From the NCBI GenBank assembly GCA_021324435.1, contig JAJPIZ010000011.1, forward strand, positions 56,989 through 120,988: a stretch of DNA of 64,000 bases. The letters run 5' to 3'. Below the pieces are notes generated by a model. That model was not told the origin of the DNA. It ran no database searches and was given only the letters and a program-made list of their open reading frames with translations. The stretch is from Anaerolineae bacterium. Lineage in GTDB: Bacteria; Chloroflexota; Anaerolineae; Anaerolineales; Villigracilaceae. The position numbers and the translations under genes were made by a program. Positions within the stretch are counted from its first letter, which is position 1, and each line of letters opens with the position of its first letter. Shown piece after piece: positions 35,268 through 42,982 of the stretch.

Positions 35268-36644
35268 TTATCCTGTCAGCAGCGAGTCCACCGCCGCGGC
35301 CAACTCCTTCAAATTACTGACCTTCAACACATCGTCGCACAGCGGCGCGTATTTCATCATATCGCTGTCGCCGTTCCACAGGGTGGGGGGTTCGGGATTC
35401 AGCCACACGGTCCGGGCTGAACGGCGCGTCATCGTGGTGAAGATGTCAAGACGCGGATCGTTGTAATTGTTGCGTCCGTCGCCGACGATGATGAGAGTCG
35501 TCTGACCGTTGAGCGTGTCCATGTATTCGTTGTTGAAATCGTTGAGCGACCAGCCGAGGTCGGTGTTGTAGTATCCGCTTGGCATCCGCCACAAAACGGA
35601 GGCGATCGCCTGGTCCGCGTTGGAGCCGGTGAATTCATCCGAAATGTACTCGAGATGATCAATGAACGCGAAGGCGTGCGTCTTGCGCACTTGTCCCTGC
35701 AAGGCGAAAAGAAAACTCAGCATCAACTCGGAACAGAAGCGCATCGAAGTGCTGATGTCGCACAGAATGACGATCTTCGGTTTCTTGACGCGGTCGCGGT
35801 GTTTGATTTCCATCGGCACGCCGTGATATTTGAGGTTGGCGCGGATGGTGGCTTTCGGATCAAGTTGTCCGTTCTTGGCGCGTTTTTGCCTCAGCGCGAT
35901 GCGCGTTTTCAATGCCGCGGCCAATCGCTTCACTTCGCGTTGAAGCAAGCGTTTGTCCTCATCCGAGAGCGCGTGAAACGGGCGGTTCATCAAGCCGTCA
36001 ATGTCCTCCGACGGCGGACGCCGGCTCATGTTCTCCGCGATGCGTTGCCCGGCAAATTGCCGAATCTGTTCCTCCATGCCTTTTAGATTTTGCTGGACCA
36101 GTTCGCGGATCTGCTCGATGCGCTCGCGGTTCATACCCATTTGCGCGAGTTGTTCCATCAATTCGCGCATCGCTTCCTGGACTTCCGGGAAGGCCATGGC
36201 GCGCATCATGCGTTGCGCCAGCCAGTTTTGATAACGGAGATCGTCCATCTGATTCAGTCCGACCATTTGCGCCAGCGCTTCCAACTCGGACCTCGTGAGC
36301 GGCTCGCCGTTCATCAGCCTTTCCATATTCTGACGGAGATTCTCAGCCATCTGGCGCAACGCCTCAGCCAGCATCTGCGCTTCTTCGGGTGTCATGTCGT
36401 CCGTCGGATTTCCTCCCATCATGGGCGGCTGACCGGTTCCAAAGAAGAGCGGGAAAAGTTTGTCGAAAACGGGAAGGTCTTTTACGTCCTTGACGAGCGT
36501 GGCGCGCAGAGACAGGCGAAACGTCTCGCGGTCTTGAATCCCCATGATGTCCACCGCGGAGAACGCTTCCGCGCTTTCGGCCAGCGACACGCGCACCCCA
36601 CTGGCGCGCAAGGCGGAGATTAACTGTAAGATGCGGGATTCCAT
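35268..36644 (-). CDS. VWA-domain protein, CoxE-like partner of a MoxR ATPase
   Basis: The 458-residue protein has a Met/Gln-rich helical region (about 80-230, e.g. REMMEQLAQMG-like helices) and a C-terminal von Willebrand A domain with the metal motif DISTSM at 296-301 and later IIVGDGRNNYND. This is the CoxE arrangement: VWA proteins of this type act as adaptors for MoxR-family AAA ATPases in maturation or stress functions. The MoxR gene is two genes upstream in the same operon. No CO dehydrogenase genes are in the window, so a Cox-specific role is not supported. Confidence 0.82.
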   Translation of the reverse strand: MESRILQLISALRASGVRVSLAESAEAFSAVDIMGIQDRETFRLSLRATLVKDVKDLPVFDKLFPLFFGTGQPPMMGGNPTDDMTPEEAQMLAEALRQMAENLRQNMERLMNGEPLTRSELEALAQMVGLNQMDDLRYQNWLAQRMMRAMAFPEVQEAMRELMEQLAQMGMNRERIEQIRELVQQNLKGMEEQIRQFAGQRIAENMSRRPPSEDIDGLMNRPFHALSDEDKRLLQREVKRLAAALKTRIALRQKRAKNGQLDPKATIRANLKYHGVPMEIKHRDRVKKPKIVILCDISTSMRFCSELMLSFLFALQGQVRKTHAFAFIDHLEYISDEFTGSNADQAIASVLWRMPSGYYNTDLGWSLNDFNNEYMDTLNGQTTLIIVGDGRNNYNDPRLDIFTTMTRRSARTVWLNPEPPTLWNGDSDMMKYAPLCDDVLKVSNLKELAAAVDSLLTG

Positions 36645-36660
36645 AGTTTGTACTTCCTCA

Positions 36661-36687
36661 CCACAAAGCGCAAGGAGAACGCGGACG
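36661..36687. repeat. Possible dispersed repeat in the VWA upstream gap
   Basis: The stretch begins CCACAAAG and continues with two CGC-AAGGAGAA-like units, resembling the CCACAAAGGACACGAAGG element at 63871-63890. The similarity is partial. Confidence 0.35.
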
Positions 36688-36738
36688 TTTTTTCACAAAC
36701 TTCTCTGTCCACTCTTGTCTCTCTGGTGAATCTATCGT

Positions 36739-37446
36739 TCATTGAGCCTGTGTCTGATCCGTTTTCGGCATTTGCGATTCTTCGATCAAATTCTTTGGCG
36801 TCGCCGCGCCGCAATGCGGACAAATGTAATTGCTTTTGGCCGGCGTGTACGAAGTTCCGCAAAACGGACAGGTGATCGGCATCGGCTCTTTCGGAACTTC
36901 CTTGACCACCTCTTTGGTCACTTCGCGCGTTTCGACGCGCGTTCCGCCTCCGCCGACGAAGACGGTTGATCCGCCATAGTAGTTGGGCGAACTGTAACTT
37001 GAACGCGACTGTGAACTGGACGATGATGACTTTGATTTTGAACTCGACGAGGACGATCTCGATCCCTGCCCCAATGCGCCAATCAACACGAAGAGGACCG
37101 CTAAAATCACGACTGCCGCGATGGTGATGAAAACGATGATGGCGGTCAGTCGCAACGCGCGCGGGATGTTGTACAACTCATACCCATAACTGAACAGGAA
37201 TACACCGCCGACATAGAAAGGAGACAGTAGCAAAATCAGTCCGAGGCCGCTGTCTTGTGGAAGGTCTGCAAGCAACCAAGTCCGATAAGCGATGTAGATA
37301 ATCAAGCCGAGGCTTGCCAATGCAATCAACCCGCCGGGAATCAGCAAGTACAAAGGCTTGCCGGGTCTGGCATCATCTTTGTGATATTCAACTACTTCGT
37401 TGGTCTTGGAGATGACCTGTCGCGCGCGGTATTGTGATTGTGCCAT
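36739..37446 (-). CDS. Membrane protein with Ser-rich linker and C-terminal zinc ribbon
   Basis: The 235-residue protein has three hydrophobic segments (about 32-55, 67-85, 97-125), a low-complexity Ser/Lys linker of about 30 residues, a VETREVTKEVVKEVPKE segment and a zinc ribbon CPFCG with CPHCG. No family was recognised. It sits between the MoxR and VWA genes, so it may anchor that complex at the membrane; this is inference. AGAGGAGC precedes the ATG. Confidence 0.65.
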   Translation of the reverse strand: MAQSQYRARQVISKTNEVVEYHKDDARPGKPLYLLIPGGLIALASLGLIIYIAYRTWLLADLPQDSGLGLILLLSPFYVGGVFLFSYGYELYNIPRALRLTAIIVFITIAAVVILAVLFVLIGALGQGSRSSSSSSKSKSSSSSSQSRSSYSSPNYYGGSTVFVGGGGTRVETREVTKEVVKEVPKEPMPITCPFCGTSYTPAKSNYICPHCGAATPKNLIEESQMPKTDQTQAQ

Positions 37447-37474
37447 ATGCTCCTCTTACCGATAAAGCAATTCT

Positions 37475-38434
37475 CTAGTTTCCTGAAAATCTCCTGAACT
37501 CATCCGGCGGAATCTGCTTCGGGGGTGGGGGATTGATGATCTGCCGCCGCGCCTTTTGCAAATCCGCTTCGTGTTTGAGAAGAACAGAAAGAGTCTCTTC
37601 GAGCGTTTCTTTGTCAATGTTCTGCGCGTTGAGCGCCACCAGCGCGCTGGCCCAGTCCAGCGTCTCGCTGATGGATGGTGATTTCCGCATGTCTGCCTTG
37701 CGCAATCTTTGTACGAACTCCACGGCCTGCCTCGCCAGTTTTGGGTTTAGGTCCGGCACTTTGAGTCGTACCACAGCCAACTCTTCCTCCAGCGTTGGAT
37801 AGTCAATGAATAAGTAAAGACAACGCCGCTTCAGCGCTTCTGATAATTCGCGCGTGTTGTTCGACGTCAGCACCACAAACGGCTTCTGTTTGGCGGTCAA
37901 TGTTCCGAGTTCCGGCACGGACACTTGAAAGTCGCTCAGCACCTCGAGCAGGAACGCTTCAAACTCCGCGTCGGCGCGGTCAATTTCATCAATCAACAAG
38001 ACCGTTGGCGTTTCACTCAAAATAGCGCGCAGCAGCGGGCGTTGCAGAAGGAAGCGCGTCGAGAAGAAGACATCTTCCTCTTTGGCAAGTTTATCTGCCG
38101 CCTGTGCCAGCGACTCGGCCTTACCAAGCGTGTCATTTAATTTATCCCGCAGGAGCTGTGTGTAAAGTAACTGCTTGGAATATTCCCACTCGTACAATGC
38201 CTTGGATTCATCCAAACCTTCATAGCACTGTAAGCGGATCAAATCGCGTCCCGACGCCCCGGCAATGGCTTTGGCCAATTCGGTTTTGCCCACGCCCGCA
38301 GGCCCTTCCGTAAGAAGCGGCTTGCCGAGCTTTTGCGCGAGGTAAACGATGGTCGCGATCTCGTTCGACGCGATATACTTTTGCCCGCTGAGGGAGGATT
38401 TGACTGTCTCTGTCGTTGCAAAGGAGTCTGTCAT
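37475..38434 (-). CDS. MoxR-family AAA ATPase
   Basis: A 319-residue ATPase with Walker A EGPAGVGKTEL, the MoxR-type LIRLQCYEGLD, Walker B VLLIDEIDRAD, sensor 1 VLTSNNTREL and the arginine-finger region ALKRRCLYLFIDYP. It is closest in layout to CoxD/MoxR ATPases that pair with CoxE VWA proteins. It is the first gene of a three-gene operon with the zinc-ribbon membrane protein and the VWA protein. Confidence 0.9.
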   Translation of the reverse strand: MTDSFATTETVKSSLSGQKYIASNEIATIVYLAQKLGKPLLTEGPAGVGKTELAKAIAGASGRDLIRLQCYEGLDESKALYEWEYSKQLLYTQLLRDKLNDTLGKAESLAQAADKLAKEEDVFFSTRFLLQRPLLRAILSETPTVLLIDEIDRADAEFEAFLLEVLSDFQVSVPELGTLTAKQKPFVVLTSNNTRELSEALKRRCLYLFIDYPTLEEELAVVRLKVPDLNPKLARQAVEFVQRLRKADMRKSPSISETLDWASALVALNAQNIDKETLEETLSVLLKHEADLQKARRQIINPPPPKQIPPDEFRRFSGN

Positions 38435-38506
38435 AAAGCACCTGTAATTCCAAATAGTATACCTTTTTTGAACTTACAGATGTTAACTCGAAATGAGAAA
38501 AGCCGG

Positions 38507-39694
38507 TTAGGGGCGCAAACCCAGACGTTTGTATAGGTTCAAATTTCCATCGAGTTCGGTCTTGAGAGTAAATCTTTCCAGGACCGTTCGGCGCGCCGCA
38601 GAACCATATTTCTTTGCGAGGACTTCGTCTGAAATCAATTCGTTGATCGTGGTTGCCAGCGCAGTTACATCGTTGACGGGAACAAGCCTTCCATTCTCAC
38701 AATCGGTCACTGCATCCAACATCCCGCCGACAGGCGTGGCAACGACAGGCCTTTCACAAGCCATCGCTTCAAGCAAAGCGTTGGGCAGTCCATCGCGCAG
38801 GGATGGATGAATGAAGACGTCCATCAGTGAATAATAAGCAGGGAGGTCTTTTGGTGGAACATAACCCGTGACGATGATTCGATTCTCGATATTTGATATT
38901 CGCGGCTTCGCTTCACGAATAATCGAATCTCGAATCTCGTTGAACGTTTCTTTGTCTTCCCCGGCGCGAACCTCGCCGGCGATCAATAGCGCCGCGTCTT
39001 TTTTCTTGACGACCTGCGCGTAGGCATTAAGGAGAGTCGAAAGTCCTTTCTTTTCCCGCAATTCGCCGACAAAGCCAATCACGGGCGGTCTTTCTTCTTT
39101 CGACTTTCTTTCATTAGCCAATCCCAATGATTCGGCAAGTATCTCATTTCGCGGCATTGGCTTGAAATGCCCGGTATCAACTCCGTTTGGAATCAAAATG
39201 ATTTCGCGGTCAATAAATGCTTTTGCCTTCTTCATCAATTCACTCGCATTGGTTGTCACCGCGCTGGCATTTTGTAGCGCGTACATGACGTGCGAAAAGC
39301 GCGATGGATCGAACGCGGCGCGTTCGATGTCGTTGCCGCGAATGGAAGCGACGCTTGGAATATTCAAATATTTTCCCGCGTAAGCCGCGACAAATCCCGC
39401 TTGTGTCAGAAAATATGCGTGGAGCACATCGAATGGTTCCCGCTTGTGCTCTTCTGCGATGAACTCGAACCAGTCAACCAGCGTGTCATCTACGCGCTTG
39501 TGCGCGCCGAAGCGATTAACGGTGACACCTTCAAGGCCGATGGTCCGCTTTTCAGACGGGCGCAGGCTCAGAGTCGGCGCGAAGACGCGGACGGAATGTC
39601 CGGCGGAGGTCAACAGATGGCCCAAACGTTCTGCCGAGATTGCCAGCCCGCCAATGTCGGGTGTATACTTTTCAGTGAGGAGAGCAATTTCCAT
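38507..39694 (-). CDS. Glycosyltransferase family 4 protein
   Basis: A 395-residue GT-B enzyme: MEIALLTEKYTPDIGGLAIS at the N-terminus, ILIPNGVDTGHF, PVIGFVGELREKKGLSTLL, then PSLRDGLPNALLEAMACERP with the conserved acidic pair. Residues about 252-273 are encoded by an inverted pair of heptamer repeats and fall in a loop between strands. The start codon overlaps, on the opposite strand, the start codon of the zinc protein at 39693. No Shine-Dalgarno precedes it. Confidence 0.85.
   Translation of the reverse strand: MEIALLTEKYTPDIGGLAISAERLGHLLTSAGHSVRVFAPTLSLRPSEKRTIGLEGVTVNRFGAHKRVDDTLVDWFEFIAEEHKREPFDVLHAYFLTQAGFVAAYAGKYLNIPSVASIRGNDIERAAFDPSRFSHVMYALQNASAVTTNASELMKKAKAFIDREIILIPNGVDTGHFKPMPRNEILAESLGLANERKSKEERPPVIGFVGELREKKGLSTLLNAYAQVVKKKDAALLIAGEVRAGEDKETFNEIRDSIIREAKPRISNIENRIIVTGYVPPKDLPAYYSLMDVFIHPSLRDGLPNALLEAMACERPVVATPVGGMLDAVTDCENGRLVPVNDVTALATTINELISDEVLAKKYGSAARRTVLERFTLKTELDGNLNLYKRLGLRP
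38876..38939. repeat. Inverted pair of heptanucleotide repeats (unit CGAATCT) inside the GT4 gene
   Basis: The right side (38917-38939) reads CGAATAATCGAATCTCGAAT in 7-base steps. The left side (38876-38902) has GATTCTC, GATATTT, GATATTC in inverted orientation. The two sides can pair as a hairpin around a 14-base GC-rich loop. The whole is read in frame as part of the glycosyltransferase. Confidence 0.75.
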
Positions 39695-39995
39695 GGCTGA
39701 GAAAAAAGTCGAAGAAACTCAACAGTGTGAAATGATAATCGGTTATCTTGTTCCGCATCGTTGCGAGCATCCCGCGTTGGCAAAGTGTGTCAAGTGTGGA
39801 CGCGGTTTTTGTGATGAGCACATGACCAGGACTGCCGAAGGGTGGATGTGTCTCGCTGACCAACAGGGTCTCTCTCAACCCGTGATGTTACCTTTGACTG
39901 CCGCCACATTCACGCCTGCGGATTTAGATTCATTCAATCGCGCCAGCATGTGGGATGACGACGATCGCGCCGACATTTTTTCGGATTTGAGTTAG
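39693..39995 (+). CDS. Small zinc-finger (B-box-like) protein
   Basis: A 100-residue protein with CEHPALAKCVKCGRGFCDEHM, a B-box-type zinc pattern (C-x-H then C-x2-C and C-x2-H). The tail is acidic (MWDDDDRADIF). Function is unknown. The start at 39693 follows GAGGAGA; longer in-frame forms would lie antisense inside the glycosyltransferase and are rejected. Its ATG lies within CCATGG shared with the divergent gene, and its stop overlaps the stop of the radical SAM gene. Confidence 0.7.
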   Translation: MAEKKVEETQQCEMIIGYLVPHRCEHPALAKCVKCGRGFCDEHMTRTAEGWMCLADQQGLSQPVMLPLTAATFTPADLDSFNRASMWDDDDRADIFSDLS

Positions 39996-41056
39996 TACGG
40001 CCCAATCGTTTCCCAAATCTTTTTGTTCTCGCCAATAAAATCATCGCACCGCCTGCAAGCCGCCAGCGCAGGCGGGTGCATTTTCAAGCGGATGCCGCGA
40101 TAGGCTGCGCCGCCCCAAATTTCCTTGAAAGATTGATGAATGATATTTCCAAGCGGCGGGATACGCTCACGTGTCATACAACATACATAAACATTGCCGT
40201 TGAAATCAATCAGACTGTGAGTCCACGGCGCGTAACAGGGGTGCGAATCGTAGAATCCGAACGCGTATCGTCCGGCGCGTCCGTAGCGGACCTCGTCCTC
40301 GCTCTGCCCAAACGGATAGGCTTCTTCATCCGAAACGATCAGGCCCAACTCAAGCGCGCGCTGAGCGATTTTCGGCGCGATCTCTTCATTGAAAAGTTTG
40401 ATGTCTTTCTTTCGCATGGACAATATTTCCCCGCAGTGGTCGTCCACTGGAATCAAATTAATTCCATCTGCGCCGAGTTCGTGAGCCAGATCAGGAAGCG
40501 TTTCGAGCGTTTGATAATTTGTGCGGCTGACGACGGTGTTGATACGAATCGTCAATTTGCCCTTGCGTTTGTATCTTTGAAATAGTCCAACTGCTTTTGT
40601 CGTGGTTTTGAACGCCCCTTCCACGCCGCGAATCTTTTCGTGCATCTTGCGAATCGGTGAGTCAATGGAGATATTCACGCCGCGTAATCCTGCTTCGACC
40701 AGTCTCTTGGCTTTTTCTTTGGTAATCAATGTTCCGTTGGTCGTCATTGTGACTTTGATGCCCAGGGAGGAAGCCAATTCCACAAACTCCGGGATTTGCG
40801 GCCTCAGCGTCGGCTCGCCGCCGGAAATGTGGATCTTCTTCGTGCCGAGTTCGGCCAACTCTGTGATGACTTCTTTGAAGCGTTCTGCCGAGACGGGCGG
40901 TTCGCGCGTATCACGCCAATGATTGCACATCTCGCATCTTAAATTGCATCCATAAAAGACTTTTAGCTTGACGTAAAGCGGCTTGAACGGGCGCGCGTTC
41001 AGAACTGCCTGAAACAATTCATCTTTGTGGGCGGCAATCTCGTCGGAACTACGCAT
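39992..41056 (-). CDS. Radical SAM protein with SPASM-like C-terminus
   Basis: A 354-residue protein with the radical SAM cluster motif CNLRCEMC, the GGEPTLRP motif and a SPASM-type C-terminal region (CYAPWTHSLIDFNGNVYVCC, then CRRCDDF) that could hold an auxiliary iron-sulfur cluster. Family members modify peptides, lipid head groups or act as heme-like synthases. No peptide precursor is recognised next to it, so the substrate is unknown. Confidence 0.85.
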   Translation of the reverse strand: MRSSDEIAAHKDELFQAVLNARPFKPLYVKLKVFYGCNLRCEMCNHWRDTREPPVSAERFKEVITELAELGTKKIHISGGEPTLRPQIPEFVELASSLGIKVTMTTNGTLITKEKAKRLVEAGLRGVNISIDSPIRKMHEKIRGVEGAFKTTTKAVGLFQRYKRKGKLTIRINTVVSRTNYQTLETLPDLAHELGADGINLIPVDDHCGEILSMRKKDIKLFNEEIAPKIAQRALELGLIVSDEEAYPFGQSEDEVRYGRAGRYAFGFYDSHPCYAPWTHSLIDFNGNVYVCCMTRERIPPLGNIIHQSFKEIWGGAAYRGIRLKMHPPALAACRRCDDFIGENKKIWETIGPY

Positions 41057-41118
41057 GAAGTACCTATGCTATCATTGGCGGAACATGAAAACAAATCAGA
41101 TGGATTGTATCGCATATT

Positions 41119-41188
41119 GTCCCCGCCTATTCTCCTCCGTTTCCCGAAGGAAAATAGGGGAGGTGTCCCGAATGGACGGAGGGGGCTA
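41119..41188. repeat. Dispersed GC-rich repeat upstream of the DMT transporter gene
   Basis: The stretch has arms CCTATT (41126-41131) and AATAGG (41153-41158) and the pyrimidine/purine blocks CTCCTCCGTTTCCCGAAGG and GGGGAGGTGTCCCGAA, a pattern I know as a dispersed intergenic repeat of several phyla. It ends with GGAGGGGG, which is positioned as ribosome binding site for the gene at 41191. No other feature is seen in 41057-41190. Confidence 0.5.
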
Positions 41189-41190
41189 AC

Positions 41191-42069
41191 ATGCGCCTCA
41201 AAGCCGATCTACTCCTCTTCATGGTCGCGGTCATCTGGGGAACCGCCTTCGTCACGCAGGGGATCGCGGGACAATATCATGTCGCTTACCTGTTCAACGG
41301 CGTAAGTTTCATGCTGGCCGCGCTGATTCTGATTCCATTTATCCCGCGCGGGATGAAGATCGCGAAGAGTCAGTGGGCATGGATGCTCGTCGCGGGCGTC
41401 ATCCTGTTTGTTGCCACAGCCACACAACAAGTCGGCATCTTTTATACAAAGGTCGCAAACGCCGGATTCTTGACGAGTCTTTACGCGGTCTTCACTCCGT
41501 TCTTGTTATGGATTGGTTTCCGCGAAAAACCTCATCGGCTCGACATCATTGCAGTGATGCTGGCCGCAGTCGGCGCGTTTTTCCTTTCGACGGCCGGCCG
41601 CTTCGAGGTCCACAAAGGTGACGCGTTGGAAGTCATCGGTTCGATCTTCTGGGCATTGCATTTTGTCGTGCTCGGAAAATTCGCGTCGAAGTTTGAATCG
41701 GTTTCGTTTGCATCCGGTCATTTCTTTATCAGCGGCTTTCTCAATTTTGGGGTTGGGCTATTTGCAGAAAATTTGAACATGCTCACTCCTTTGCCTTTGC
41801 TCGGCGCTGTTTTGTATCGCGCCGCGCTTTCGATTGGCATCGGTTATACACTTCAAGTTTGGGGGCAGAAGCACACGCCTCCCACCGATGCCGCGCTTAT
41901 TCTCGGACTTGAAGCGGTCTTTGCTGTCATCGCGGGCTGGATCGCGCTGGGTCAGTCTCTTTTACCAATTCAAATCATGGGATGCGTCATAATCTTCGTT
42001 GCCGTTTTGATTTCACAGGCCAAGGGATGGAGTAAAATTGAGCACGACCATTTGGTGGAGGGACGATGA
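41191..42069 (+). CDS. EamA/DMT-family transporter
   Basis: A 292-residue protein with ten hydrophobic segments in two EamA repeats (LLLFMVAVIWGTAFVTQGIA; later GSIFWALHFVVLGKFAS). The first repeat contains the WG-x-x-F motif of the drug/metabolite transporter superfamily. Substrate is unknown. The stop overlaps the start of the lipid kinase gene by 4 bases. Confidence 0.88.
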   Translation: MRLKADLLLFMVAVIWGTAFVTQGIAGQYHVAYLFNGVSFMLAALILIPFIPRGMKIAKSQWAWMLVAGVILFVATATQQVGIFYTKVANAGFLTSLYAVFTPFLLWIGFREKPHRLDIIAVMLAAVGAFFLSTAGRFEVHKGDALEVIGSIFWALHFVVLGKFASKFESVSFASGHFFISGFLNFGVGLFAENLNMLTPLPLLGAVLYRAALSIGIGYTLQVWGQKHTPPTDAALILGLEAVFAVIAGWIALGQSLLPIQIMGCVIIFVAVLISQAKGWSKIEHDHLVEGR

Positions 42070-42968
42070 AGATCAAGGTTTTGCTCAACCCATATTCGAA
42101 TCGTTGGAATGCGCGGGCGCGCTGGCCTGAAGCGGACGCGGCGCTCAAAGCCGCGGGTGTGGACTTCGACTTGTCTGTTTCCGAGCGCGCCGATCATCTC
42201 GTGGACCTCGCGGCGGACGCCGTTAAACAAGGCTTCACCACCATTGTGGTTGCAGGCGGCGACGGCTCGATTGGCGAAGTGGTGAATGGTCTTGCTCGAA
42301 GTTGGGATGGAAAAAAGAAATTTCCGGCCACGCTCGGAATTATTCCGTTGGGTTCGGCCAACGATTTTGCTTTTGCCATCGGCTTGCCGCTGAACTTGAA
42401 CGAAGCCGCCAAAATAATTGCGGCGGGAAAAACAAAGCCGGTTGATCTTGGGAAATGTAATGAACGATTCTTTCTCAATAATTCCGGCTTGTGCCTCGAG
42501 CCGTATGTCACCACCAAGCATGAACGCATTCATTGGATAAAAGGAATCGCTCGTTATCTTGTGGCCGCCGTTTGGGCCATCATGGATAAGCCTGAATGGA
42601 GAGGCGATCTCAAATGGGACGGCGGCGAGTTTAGCGGACTGCTTTCGCTGGCCTCGATTGGAAACGGCCGTCGCACCGGCGGATTTTTCATGACGCCTCA
42701 TGCCGATCCCTTTGACGGGAAGTTGACCCTTGCTTTCGGCTATCGCGCCACACGGCTTGGATTATTTAGCGCGTTGCCGCGGGCGTTCAAGGAGGGCGAA
42801 GGCAGTTACATCGAAATGGATGGAATGCGCGAGGTCCACTGCACGCGTCTGACCATTCACCTTGATAAACCCTCGCCTGCCCACACCGACGGAGAACTCT
42901 TCGATAACTGGCTGACTGATTTGAATTATGAAATTTTGCCCGGAGCCGTTCCGGTGCTCAGCGGTTGA
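42066..42968 (+). CDS. Diacylglycerol-kinase-like lipid kinase (DagK/YegS family)
   Basis: A 300-residue kinase with NPYSNR, VVAGGDGSIGEVVNGL (the nucleotide-binding GGDGS) and IPLGSANDFAFAIGLPL (the GTxNDfA motif, here GSANDFA), followed by the beta-rich C-terminal domain ending with HTDGELFD. It phosphorylates a lipid such as diacylglycerol or a sphingoid-type base; the exact lipid is not clear. Confidence 0.9.
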   Translation: MKIKVLLNPYSNRWNARARWPEADAALKAAGVDFDLSVSERADHLVDLAADAVKQGFTTIVVAGGDGSIGEVVNGLARSWDGKKKFPATLGIIPLGSANDFAFAIGLPLNLNEAAKIIAAGKTKPVDLGKCNERFFLNNSGLCLEPYVTTKHERIHWIKGIARYLVAAVWAIMDKPEWRGDLKWDGGEFSGLLSLASIGNGRRTGGFFMTPHADPFDGKLTLAFGYRATRLGLFSALPRAFKEGEGSYIEMDGMREVHCTRLTIHLDKPSPAHTDGELFDNWLTDLNYEILPGAVPVLSG

Positions 42969-42982
42969 TACGTCTCGCCAGC

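Noticed and set aside
36973..37065. Ser-codon low-complexity tract as another heptamer repeat
   Set aside because: The DNA shows mixed Ser and Lys codons without a fixed 7-base period; it is amino-acid-level low complexity.
35268..38434. Carbon monoxide dehydrogenase maturation cluster
   Set aside because: CoxD/CoxE-like proteins are present, but no CoxL, CoxM or CoxS genes are in the window.
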